Origin: Bosea sp. AS-1
GTDB taxonomy: Bacteria; Pseudomonadota; Alphaproteobacteria; Rhizobiales; Beijerinckiaceae
NCBI RefSeq assembly: GCF_002220095.1
Contig: NZ_CP022372.1
Location: 1,150,501-1,214,500 of the forward strand
Direction: 5' to 3'
DNA: 64,000 nucleotides
Below are positions 37,262 through 45,054 of the stretch, one piece after another; position 1 is the first letter of the stretch; each line of letters starts with the position of its first letter. The translations under genes and the position numbers were made by a program. The notes below the pieces were generated by a model. The model worked only from the letters and a program-made list of their open reading frames with translations, did not search any database and was not told the DNA's origin.

Positions 37262-37548
37262 GTCACGTCCTTCGCGAAGTAGGCTGCGGCCTTTTTTAGA
37301 ATATCGCGCTCCGCCTTGAGCTTGGCCACCTCCCGCCGCAGCCTCTCGATCTCAAGCTGCTCCGGCTTCATCTGACCGTGGCCGGGAAAGGCCTGCGCAG
37401 GATCGGCAGAAAAGAGCTTCACCCATTTGCGCAGCTGGTTCTCATGGACATCCAGGTCCCGAGACGCCTGCGCCACACTCACTCCGCGATCCTTGATCAG
37501 GCGGACCGCCTCGATCTTGAACTCACGCCCAAACTGTCTTCGCCGCAT
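37258..37548 (-). CDS. IS3-family transposase OrfA
   Basis: 96 residues with a helix-turn-helix (RRQFGREFKIEAVRLIKDRG ... ASRDLDVHENQLRKWVK) and a C-terminal leucine-zipper-like helix (QLEIERLRREVAKLKAERDI). It binds the IS ends. An A AAA AAG heptamer near its end is a canonical slippery site. Confidence 0.95.
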   Translation of the reverse strand: MRRRQFGREFKIEAVRLIKDRGVSVAQASRDLDVHENQLRKWVKLFSADPAQAFPGHGQMKPEQLEIERLRREVAKLKAERDILKKAAAYFAKDVT

Positions 37549-37584
37549 ACGCCACCTCCGGTTTCATGAAACACCTAATCTCGG

Positions 37585-37604
37585 TGTCCACGAAACCGGC
37601 AGCA
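37585..37604. repeat. IS terminal inverted repeat, right
   Basis: 20 bp, perfect inverse of 36376-36395. Confidence 0.9.
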
Positions 37605-38071
37605 GGCCACTTCCGGTCGTTCTTATCGTGGATAATCCGTCTGGCTTCCGACCATTCGGCGTCCGTAAAGAGATAGACTAGGTCTTGCTGCCTTCCGAGA
37701 TCTGCAATTTGAGGGATCGGCTCGGCCACGGCGAGCTGACCTAGGGAAGCTAGGCTGGAGCCAAGCCTAGAGCCAAGTGGACCAAGGGCAGAGACCTGCT
37801 GCCGTGGATCGTGGCCGAGCGATGGTTCATAAGAACCATGAGTCTCCTTAAGGGTGCGATGGACGATATTCCTCCAAAACCTATCAACGCCATCAATCGA
37901 AGCTGGTGGTAGAGGATCGGCTTCCTCAAGGAATTCAGCGATTTTCCACTCGATCCCAAACATTTGTCGGCCGATGCGGTCAATCGCTGGAACGGTAAAG
38001 AGCAGGCCAGTTGGCTGGTTGGGCCAACTAGCTTCGTTCGTCCAAAGCAATTCGGGTCGTGTTGTTACCAT
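37605..38071 (-). pseudogene. 5' part of a gene split by an IS3-family element
   Basis: Begins at ATG 38071 (MVTTRPELLWTNEASWPNQP) and runs into the IS, where the frame goes on for 27 residues into IS sequence. Joining it to 35996-36371 across one copy of GGCC gives 843 bases, a continuous frame for 280 residues. No domain recognised. It was probably the first gene of the leftward operon. Confidence 0.75.
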
Positions 38072-38170
38072 TCTCGTCGCACCCCGCGACGCACCTGAGT
38101 GTAGGACGGGGAAATCAGGTGGTGCGCCCTGACTTGTCGGCTGGCCGGCCTATCCCCGCCCGTTTCGGAC

Positions 38171-39397
38171 CTATCCTGCTTGTGCGCGGATTGGCGTCAC
38201 GTTGTCTGCCTTGGCTTTTGCAGTGCTGAGATACCCGGCCCACGCGTCCATGAGCTTCCGCCGCTTCATCAGCGCATCACCGCGCCGATAAGCGCGCTCA
38301 GTTTCGTCACCGACGACATGCGCCAACGCGGCCTCGGCAATCTCACGTGGGAAGGACGTGCATTCGCCCGCCCAATCGCGGAAAGAGCTGCGGAAGCCGT
38401 GCGGCGTGAATTGCTCTTTGTCCATCCGCCGCATGAGCATGAGAATGGCGTGGCTTGATAACGGCCTGTTCTTCCGGGCGCCGGGAAAGACGAAGTCATT
38501 CTCGCGCGCCTGGTGCATGGCGCGGGCAATATCGAGAGCGCGGGCCGTCAACGGCACACGATGAATTCGCTCAGCCTTCATTCTGGCCGCCGGCACGGTC
38601 CAGATTCCGCGATCAAGATCGACCTCATCCCAGGTCGCGCCGCGAACCTCGCCAGTTCGAGAAGCCGTGAGGATCAGGAACTCCAGGGCGCGGGCGGCAA
38701 TCGCATCACGCTCGCGCAGATCCTTCACGAAGGCGGGAACATCGTCATAGGCCATGGCGGGATGATGCCCGCGTGCGAGCCTTGAGCGCTTGGGCAACAA
38801 TTTGTCGAGATGACCTCTCCAGCGAGCAGGATTCTCGCCGGTTCGTTTTCCTTTGGCCTTCGCGGCATCAAGGATGCGTTCTATCCGGCCGCGGACTCGG
38901 GACGCCGTTTCCTGCTTCGTCTTCCAGATCGGCTTGAGCACGTCCAGCACATGCTCCGTCCCGACCTCGTTAATGGAAAGAGGCCAGAGGCACGCAGCAT
39001 GCGTCTTGAGCGATGATAGCCACTGCGCCTGATGCTTGGTGTTCCGAAATCCCGATCTGATGTCCTCGATCAGAATTTCTGCGAATTCCCCGAAGGTAGA
39101 GACAGCGTTGCGGCTCGCCTCTGCTGCGGCTTCCTTTCTCGCCTCAATCGGATTTGTGCCGGCGTCCAGAAGCTTTCGTGCTTCGGCGGCTTTGTCGCGC
39201 GCGTCGGCCAGGCCGACGGCACTCAGGCCGCCTAGCCCCATCTCCTTGCGGCTCCCGCCCCATCGAAACATGAAGAGCCAGCGCTTGGCTCCGCTCGCAT
39301 CGACGACGAGATAAAGCCCGCCGCCGTCGCTATGACGCCCTGGCTCGGTCAGCGTCGCGACACCGCGAGCGGACAGTTTGTTGATTTGGCGGCCCAC
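38171..39397 (-). CDS. P4-type tyrosine integrase
   Basis: 408 residues, GTG start. The N-terminal arm-binding DUF4102 domain (LTEPGRHSDGGGLYLVVDAS) is followed by a core-binding domain and a C-terminal catalytic domain with Arg in TASRTGEVRGATWDE, His/Arg in HGFRSSFRDWAGE and the nucleophile Tyr in ERAYRRGD. This family usually integrates at tRNA 3' ends, matching the tRNA-Ser site. Its 5' end lies 145 bases from the right attachment core. Confidence 0.96.
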   Translation of the reverse strand: MGRQINKLSARGVATLTEPGRHSDGGGLYLVVDASGAKRWLFMFRWGGSRKEMGLGGLSAVGLADARDKAAEARKLLDAGTNPIEARKEAAAEASRNAVSTFGEFAEILIEDIRSGFRNTKHQAQWLSSLKTHAACLWPLSINEVGTEHVLDVLKPIWKTKQETASRVRGRIERILDAAKAKGKRTGENPARWRGHLDKLLPKRSRLARGHHPAMAYDDVPAFVKDLRERDAIAARALEFLILTASRTGEVRGATWDEVDLDRGIWTVPAARMKAERIHRVPLTARALDIARAMHQARENDFVFPGARKNRPLSSHAILMLMRRMDKEQFTPHGFRSSFRDWAGECTSFPREIAEAALAHVVGDETERAYRRGDALMKRRKLMDAWAGYLSTAKAKADNVTPIRAQAG

Positions 39398-39403
39398 CGG
39401 CTA

Positions 39404-39423
39404 CCCCACCTTTAGCCCCACCG
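39404..39423 (+). repeat. Putative integrase arm-type site, right
   Basis: A 20-bp sequence matching 27684-27703 at 16 of 20 positions in the same orientation, 118 bases inside the right core. Confidence 0.5.
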
Positions 39424-39541
39424 GGCGGTGGTCATTGTGTGGCACGGCATGACAGGTTCAGGCAATGGTTTCCCGTTCTGTTCCGCATGGTTTTCCACGA
39501 AATGCAGGTGCCGTCGTGCCGTGGCAGTTCAATTACGCGGA

Positions 39542-39555
39542 CTCCCTGTCCGCCA
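39542..39555 (+). repeat. Right attachment core
   Basis: CTCCCTGTCCGCCA, a direct copy of the tRNA-Ser 3' end at 27613-27626. Confidence 0.75.
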
Positions 39556-39741
39556 TCATCCCGCCAAGGGATTGATTCTCCAGAGAACTCAGTCAAACTC
39601 GGAATGCGCGCGCATCGGGCGGATGAACGGTACGCGATGGCATATGTCTGACGAACTGCAGGGCGTTGGCCCGTAAACGGGCAGGATAGGACGGCCTCGG
39701 CGCGCATTGCCGGGTAGGGGCCTTCAGGTACTGCGACGCAG

Positions 39742-40674
39742 CTACTTCTTTGTCGACCTGTCGCCAGCTGCCAAGGTCGGGGGCGCATCGGGAATCTGCG
39801 TTGCGAATGTGACTTTGCAACGGATACCTGCCGGCAGCGTCAATTGCGGGTTCGGCAAAGCCAGGCGCACGCCGAATGTCCCGCTTGCCGCGTCGAGCAC
39901 ATGATCGACCACGGTCACGAGCGCATCATGGACGCCGCCGATCGGCTGTTCCGGACGCACCTCGGCCTTGCTGCCGACAAGGATCTGCCCGAAGCGAGCG
40001 GAGGGCACGAAGACTTCGACCCTCAGTGGATCGATCTGCGCCAGCGTGAGAACCGGACTCTGGTCGTTGCGATATTCGCCCGGAACGAGGAGGCGCTCGA
40101 CCACCACACCGTCGATCGGGCTTCGCAGCGTTCGCTGGTTCAAGACCTCTTCCGCATGGGCCACTTCGAGACGGGCGATGCTCAGATTGAGGCGCGCCTC
40201 CTTGAGTTGCTGCTCGGCGACGCCGACCTCGGCCTCGATTTCTTCAAGCGAGGCAAGCGAACTGATCGCCCGGCTGTGGAGCTTGTCCAATCGATCATAC
40301 TTGCTGCGCAGGAACTGCACGCGCGCTTCGGCCGATTTGACGGCCGCGTCATTGGTTGCCCGAGCACGTGCGAGCGCCAGGTTCGCCACTTCGACGCCAT
40401 CCTCGATCTTGCCGACGACCTGGCCCTTCCGGACGATATCGCCCCGGTCGACATCAAGGCGCGCGATCAATCCGACCACAGGGCTCGCAAGCTTGACGAC
40501 CTGTTGCGGCTCGATCACGCATTCGAATTCCTGTGCATTGGCGGGCGGCGCTGCCGGCGCCTGCGCCCAGGCAGGAGAAGCTGTCAGGGCGAGGCACAGC
40601 GACCACCACGCATACCATGCAGTGCGGTGCATTCGCTGGAATTCGTGGAAAGCTCGTCCCCTCGATGTCACCAT
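39742..40674 (-). CDS. Secreted HlyD/RND-type periplasmic adaptor protein
   Basis: 310 residues from ATG 40674; starts at 40770 and 40632 are also possible. A signal peptide ends near SLCLALTASPAWAQAP. Then come the lipoyl-like half (CVIEPQQVVKLASPVVGLIA), a coiled-coil hairpin (EARVQFLRSKYDRLDKLHSR ... EEIEAEVGVAEQQLKEARLN) and the second lipoyl/beta-barrel half (RSPIDGVVVERLLVPGEYRN). It probably bridges inner and outer membrane components. It is divergent from the GAF-adaptor gene, with no pump gene of its own nearby, so it likely serves the export locus. Confidence 0.85.
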   Translation of the reverse strand: MVTSRGRAFHEFQRMHRTAWYAWWSLCLALTASPAWAQAPAAPPANAQEFECVIEPQQVVKLASPVVGLIARLDVDRGDIVRKGQVVGKIEDGVEVANLALARARATNDAAVKSAEARVQFLRSKYDRLDKLHSRAISSLASLEEIEAEVGVAEQQLKEARLNLSIARLEVAHAEEVLNQRTLRSPIDGVVVERLLVPGEYRNDQSPVLTLAQIDPLRVEVFVPSARFGQILVGSKAEVRPEQPIGGVHDALVTVVDHVLDAASGTFGVRLALPNPQLTLPAGIRCKVTFATQIPDAPPTLAAGDRSTKK

Positions 40675-40961
40675 GGGTAACCTGCGCAGCTTTCGATCGG
40701 CTTCGCGCTTCGAAGCCCTGACGGGGCACCACCGCCCTACAGCACATGACGCCTCTTTTTTTTGACTCATTCAAGCAGCCGGACCTAAGGTAATCTGCCG
40801 GATTTCCGGAGCACGGTACCGTAATCGCAGATAGATTATCGATTTCGCGGCAAGATCAGGCTGAGGGGCGGCGTGGCTACGCGCCTCGTCGGGGTGCAGG
40901 CAAGAGCGACCACTACGGAATGTAGGCAATATCCATTCTCGACGTGCTTTGGACGCCACAC

Positions 40962-42881
40962 ATGTTTGAGCCAGACCGAGGCCGAACGGCGAACGCGGAA
41001 CCACCGCCACCATTGCTTGTGGTACCGGTAGAGCCATCTACATCGCCGCACTGGCGCGGTCTGCTCGATGCGGGCCATGAAGCGGCGTTTGGTTCCGCTT
41101 GGCTTGCGTTAGAATGCAACCGTATCGCGGGGGTTGCCGCGGGCCTGCTGCTCATCAGGCCTGCCGTGTCAGATGCGCCGTGCCTGTCGCTGACCTGGCC
41201 GGCGCGTGACATCCAGGTCAGCGACCTTTCGCGGTTGGCCGGACAGGCTCTTGCAGAGCGCCGTGTCATCGTCGCTCCCGGTCGCGTCGGCCCTGAAGCA
41301 AGCCCGGCGCAACATGTCGCACTCGTCGTCGCCTTGCCGCTCGGCGCAGGCGCGCCAATTGCCGCCGCCGCGATAGCCTTGACGACGACCGCTGGCGTAC
41401 CCGTCGTCGCTCCAGAGGCCGTCGCCGAGCAATTGCGCTGGGGAGCGGGCTGGCTCGAGGCCCTGCCTTGGGCGCGACGAGCCAAGGCCCTTTCGCTCGA
41501 TGTCGCGCGCGCCGCATCCTGCCTCGATCTGCTCGCAGCGGTCGGGGCGCAGACGCGACTGCCGGAGGCAGGGATCAGCATCGTGAACGAGCTTGCGACG
41601 CGCCTGCGATGTGATCGGGTATCGCTGGGCGTGATCAAGCGGAACGGTACCATCCGCCTCCTGGCGATGTCGCATTCCGCCAGCTTCAAACACGAAAGCC
41701 GCCTGACGGACTCCATCGAAAACGCGATGGATGAAGCGATCGAGCAGTCCCGCAGCGTCGCTTATCCGCTGCTGCCCGTGATGGAATATGCCGTGCATAT
41801 CGCCCATCAGGCGCTGGCGGAAGGGGCGAAGACCGCCGGTACAACGACCATGTCCGCCGTGCTGAACGGCAATAGGGGCGAGCCGATCGGCGCGCTCACT
41901 TTCGAACGTCACGGGGCCGAGCCGTTCACCGCGGATACGTTGCAACTGGCGGAAACCATCGCAGCCTTGCTCGGACCGCAGATCGGATTGCGGCTGCGAG
42001 CGAACAGATGGATCGCCGGGCGCGTGATCGATCGCCTCCGCGACGGGGCCGACGCGCTGTTAGGCCCACGGCGACCGGGCTTCAAGCTCGCCGCCATTGC
42101 TCTGGGGGGGCTCACGCTCACCGCAGCCTTTGCGCATGGAGAGCACCGCGTCACCGCAAAGTCGGTGCTCGAAGCCGAGCTGCAACGCGCGGCCATCGCA
42201 CCGTTCGACGGGTATATCCGGACAGCTCCGGTCCGTGCCGGCGATACCGTGCGGAGTGGCGATCTCCTGGTCGCACTCGATGACCGCGACCTCCTTCTCG
42301 ATCGCTCGAAGTGGCGCGCCGAGCGTGACAAGCTGCTGCAACGGCAGCGGGAGGCGCTCGCCAAGCACGATCGCAACAACCTCGTCCTCATCGAGCCGCA
42401 GATCCGCCAGGCCGAGTCACAGTTGGAGCTTGCAGAGGAGAAGCTCGTCCGGGCACGCATCCTCGCGCCCTTCGACGGCGTCGTCGTCTCGGGAGATCTG
42501 AGCCAGATGCTCGGCTCTCCGGTGGAGAAGGGCAAAACCCTGTTCGAGATCGCCCCGCTGGAGGCTTATCGCCTGATCGTCCAGGTCGACGAGCGCGATG
42601 TGCGTTATGTCGCGGTGGGGCAGAGCGGTACCGTCGCCCTCGCGGGTCAGCCCGGCAATCTGCTGCCAATGACCTTGAGCAAGATCACGCCGGTGACGGT
42701 CGCGGAGGAGGGACATAATTCCTTCCGGATCGAGGCCCGTCTGTCGGAGCCTGGTTTGCATCTGCGCCCCGGGATGGAAGGTGTCGCCAAGATCGAAACC
42801 GGACGGCGCTCGCTCGTCTGGATCTGGATGCACCCTGTTTTCGATTGGCTGCATCTCGCTGCGTGGAAATACCTGCCCTGA
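40962..42881 (+). CDS. GAF-domain HlyD-type membrane adaptor
   Basis: 639 residues from ATG 40962; a GTG six codons upstream is possible. The order is a cytoplasmic N-terminal region, a GAF domain at about 200-343 (ISIVNELATRLRCDRVSLGV ... GEPIGALTFERHGAEPFTAD), one membrane helix at about 373-393, then a HlyD-like part (APFDGYIRTAPVRAGDTVRS, a coiled coil, and APFDGVVVSGDLSQMLGSPV). A cytoplasmic sensor is thus fused to a periplasmic adaptor. Nine bases separate it from the M50 fusion gene, so it is co-transcribed. Confidence 0.85.
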   Translation: MFEPDRGRTANAEPPPPLLVVPVEPSTSPHWRGLLDAGHEAAFGSAWLALECNRIAGVAAGLLLIRPAVSDAPCLSLTWPARDIQVSDLSRLAGQALAERRVIVAPGRVGPEASPAQHVALVVALPLGAGAPIAAAAIALTTTAGVPVVAPEAVAEQLRWGAGWLEALPWARRAKALSLDVARAASCLDLLAAVGAQTRLPEAGISIVNELATRLRCDRVSLGVIKRNGTIRLLAMSHSASFKHESRLTDSIENAMDEAIEQSRSVAYPLLPVMEYAVHIAHQALAEGAKTAGTTTMSAVLNGNRGEPIGALTFERHGAEPFTADTLQLAETIAALLGPQIGLRLRANRWIAGRVIDRLRDGADALLGPRRPGFKLAAIALGGLTLTAAFAHGEHRVTAKSVLEAELQRAAIAPFDGYIRTAPVRAGDTVRSGDLLVALDDRDLLLDRSKWRAERDKLLQRQREALAKHDRNNLVLIEPQIRQAESQLELAEEKLVRARILAPFDGVVVSGDLSQMLGSPVEKGKTLFEIAPLEAYRLIVQVDERDVRYVAVGQSGTVALAGQPGNLLPMTLSKITPVTVAEEGHNSFRIEARLSEPGLHLRPGMEGVAKIETGRRSLVWIWMHPVFDWLHLAAWKYLP

Positions 42882-42890
42882 GACGCCGAC

Positions 42891-45044
42891 ATGACCGTCG
42901 CACCGTTCCTGAGCTCCTCCTGGTATCGCGTCGCGCTCCGCAAGCCAAAGTTGCGCGATCATGCCTCGGTCCATCGCCACCGCTATCGCGGCAATGTCTG
43001 GTACGTCGTGCATGATCACGCCACCGGCCGTGTGCACCGCTTGTCGCCGGCGAGCTGCATGATGATTGCCGCCATGGACGGCGTGCGCACGGTCGACCAG
43101 CTCTGGCATGCGATTGGAGCCAAGCTGGGAGAGGAGGCACCGAGCCAGGGCGACGTGATCCGGTTGTTGGCCGAGCTCAATGCTTCGGATCTGCTGCAGA
43201 CCGAGGTCACGCCCAATTCGGATGCGCTCATGGAACGCGCCGCACGGGCAGGGCGGTCTGGGTGGCTGAGCAATGTGCTGTATCCACTGGCGCTGCGAAT
43301 CCCGTGCTGGCATCCGGACGCGTTCTTCGAGCGCACGCGGCCGATCGCCCGATGGATGTTCAGTCGCTCGGGAGCGATATTGTGGCTGCTTGTCATGCTC
43401 CCGGCGCTGCTGCTGGCGGCGCAGCACTGGCAGGAGCTGAATGCCGATGCCACCGACCGCATCCTTGCGGCCGACAACATCGTGCCGCTTGCCCTGACCT
43501 ATCTCCTGCTCAAGGTCATGCACGAGTTCGGGCATGGATTTGCCGTCAAGGCATTCGGGGGGGCCGTGCACGAGTTCGGTGTGATGGTTCTGGTCTTTGC
43601 GCCGCTCCCTTACGTCGATGCCTCGGCCGCATCGGGATTCCGCAGCAAATGGCAACGCGCGCTCGTCGGTGCGGCCGGAATGATGGTCGAGCTGTTTATC
43701 GCGGCGCTCGCACTTTACGTCTGGCTTGCCGTCGAGCCTGGAATTGTCCGGGCACTGGCTTTCAACGCCATGGTGGTGGCAGGCGTTTCCACCGTGCTGT
43801 TCAACGGCAATCCGCTCCTGCGTTACGATGGCTATTACATTCTTGCCGATCTGCTGGAGATTCCGAATCTTGCGCAGCGCGCCACCCGCTACTGGGGGTA
43901 TCTCATCGATCGGTATGTGTTTCGCACCGATGGGGCGAGGGATTTCGTTGCGACGAGTGGCGAGCGCATCTGGTTCCTCTTCTACGGGCCCGCTGCCTTC
44001 TTCTACCGTCAAGCCGTCATGCTGGGGATCGCGATATTCATCGCATCCCAGTATCTCGCTGTCGGCATCGCGGTTGCGGTCTGGAGTCTGTTGACGGGCA
44101 TCGCGTTGCCGATCGGCAAGGCGTCCTGGCTGGTGCTCACGAGCCCACGACTTCAGCGCAATCGTACTCGCGCAATAACCGCGACCTTCGGCGCAATCCT
44201 GGTCGCCGGGAGCGCCCTGTTACTGATCCCGGCACCGTTCTACTTCACGACCGAAGGCGTGGTCTGGTTGCCCGAGCGTGCCATCCTGCGCGCGGGGGCG
44301 AACGGCTTCGTGCGCGATTTCCTGGTCGAGCCCGGCCAAAGAGTGCAGGCTGGCGATGCGTTGATCGAAAGCGAAGATCCCGCATCCAAGACCGAACTCG
44401 AAATCCTGCGGGCGCGCGTCACGGAACTCGAGATCCGCCTTGCCACGGAGCGCTTTGCCGATCGCATACGTGCCGAGATCACAACCACGGAGCTGGGGCA
44501 GGCGCGCGCCGAGCTTGAGACCGCAACCAGCCGCGCTGAGCGGCTCATCGTTCGCAGCCCCGGCGATGGCATCTTCTCGGTGATGAAATCGCAGGATCTG
44601 CCCGGGCGCTTTGTGCGCGAGGGCCTGCTGATCGGCTATGTGCTCCCGCCCGACACGCGCATCATCCGCGCAACGATCGGGCAGGACGACATCGATCTCG
44701 TTCGTGACCGGTTGCGCAGCGTCACGGTCAAGCTGGCGGAGCGCCTCGATGAGACCTTGCCGGCGACGATCGTTCGCGAGGTTCCTGCCGGGCACAACAA
44801 TCTTCCGAGCCGGGCCCTTGGGAGTCCCGGCGGCGGTGCGGTGACGGTCGACCCGGCTGACACGCAAGGAACCAGGACGCTGCAACGTGTTTTCCAGGTA
44901 GACGTCGAGCTGTCCGCAAATGCCACGGCGCCCATCGCCTTCGGCGGTCGTGCCTATGTGCGTTTCGATCATGACTGGGAGCCGGTCGGCTGGCAGATGT
45001 GGCGGCGCGTGCGTCAATTGCTGCTTTCCCGGCTGCAGATCTGA
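42891..45044 (+). CDS. PqqD-like domain / M50 site-2 protease / HlyD adaptor fusion
   Basis: 717 residues. Residues about 24-107 resemble a PqqD-like peptide-recognition domain (VHDHATGRVHRLSPASCMMI ... LLAELNASDLL). A multi-helix M50 protease core has HEFGH at 211-215 and the third zinc ligand in NGNPLLRYDGYY (Asp313). The C-terminal 270 residues form a lipoyl/coiled-coil HlyD-type periplasmic part. It could bind a leader peptide, cleave it in the membrane and hand the chain outward. All catalytic residues are intact. It lies between the GAF-adaptor and SecA-like genes. Confidence 0.88.
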   Translation: MTVAPFLSSSWYRVALRKPKLRDHASVHRHRYRGNVWYVVHDHATGRVHRLSPASCMMIAAMDGVRTVDQLWHAIGAKLGEEAPSQGDVIRLLAELNASDLLQTEVTPNSDALMERAARAGRSGWLSNVLYPLALRIPCWHPDAFFERTRPIARWMFSRSGAILWLLVMLPALLLAAQHWQELNADATDRILAADNIVPLALTYLLLKVMHEFGHGFAVKAFGGAVHEFGVMVLVFAPLPYVDASAASGFRSKWQRALVGAAGMMVELFIAALALYVWLAVEPGIVRALAFNAMVVAGVSTVLFNGNPLLRYDGYYILADLLEIPNLAQRATRYWGYLIDRYVFRTDGARDFVATSGERIWFLFYGPAAFFYRQAVMLGIAIFIASQYLAVGIAVAVWSLLTGIALPIGKASWLVLTSPRLQRNRTRAITATFGAILVAGSALLLIPAPFYFTTEGVVWLPERAILRAGANGFVRDFLVEPGQRVQAGDALIESEDPASKTELEILRARVTELEIRLATERFADRIRAEITTTELGQARAELETATSRAERLIVRSPGDGIFSVMKSQDLPGRFVREGLLIGYVLPPDTRIIRATIGQDDIDLVRDRLRSVTVKLAERLDETLPATIVREVPAGHNNLPSRALGSPGGGAVTVDPADTQGTRTLQRVFQVDVELSANATAPIAFGGRAYVRFDHDWEPVGWQMWRRVRQLLLSRLQI

Positions 45045-45054
45045 GGCCGATGAG

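Larger units (their letters stand above)
36376..37604 (-). mobile_element. IS3-family insertion sequence
   Basis: 1,229 bases with perfect 20-bp terminal inverted repeats TGCTGCCGGTTTCGTGGACA (36376-36395 and, inverted, 37585-37604) and a four-base GGCC duplication. It has overlapping orfA and orfB. Perfect ends and intact frames indicate a recent insertion. Confidence 0.93.
27613..39555. mobile_element. Integrative island inserted in tRNA-Ser(CGA)
   Basis: About 11.9 kb bounded by the direct repeat CTCCCTGTCCGCCA (27613-27626 in the tRNA and 39542-39555). A P4-type tyrosine integrase lies with its 5' end toward the right repeat. Two similar 20-bp sites (27684-27703 and 39404-39423) would flank the joined core in a circular form. 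Cargo: unknown small proteins, a Nudix hydrolase, a MucR-like regulator, a stress-gene group, and an IS3-family insertion. No conjugation, relaxase or replication genes are seen, so it would need help to move between cells. Confidence 0.75.
39398..39741. other. Island right border, no gene
   Basis: 344 bases between the integrase and the divergent adaptor gene. It contains the right arm-type site and the right attachment core. Short frames here have no support. Confidence 0.6.

Noticed and set aside
39428..39676. Short frames at the island right border
   Set aside because: No ribosome-binding site, no domain, and they cross the attachment core.
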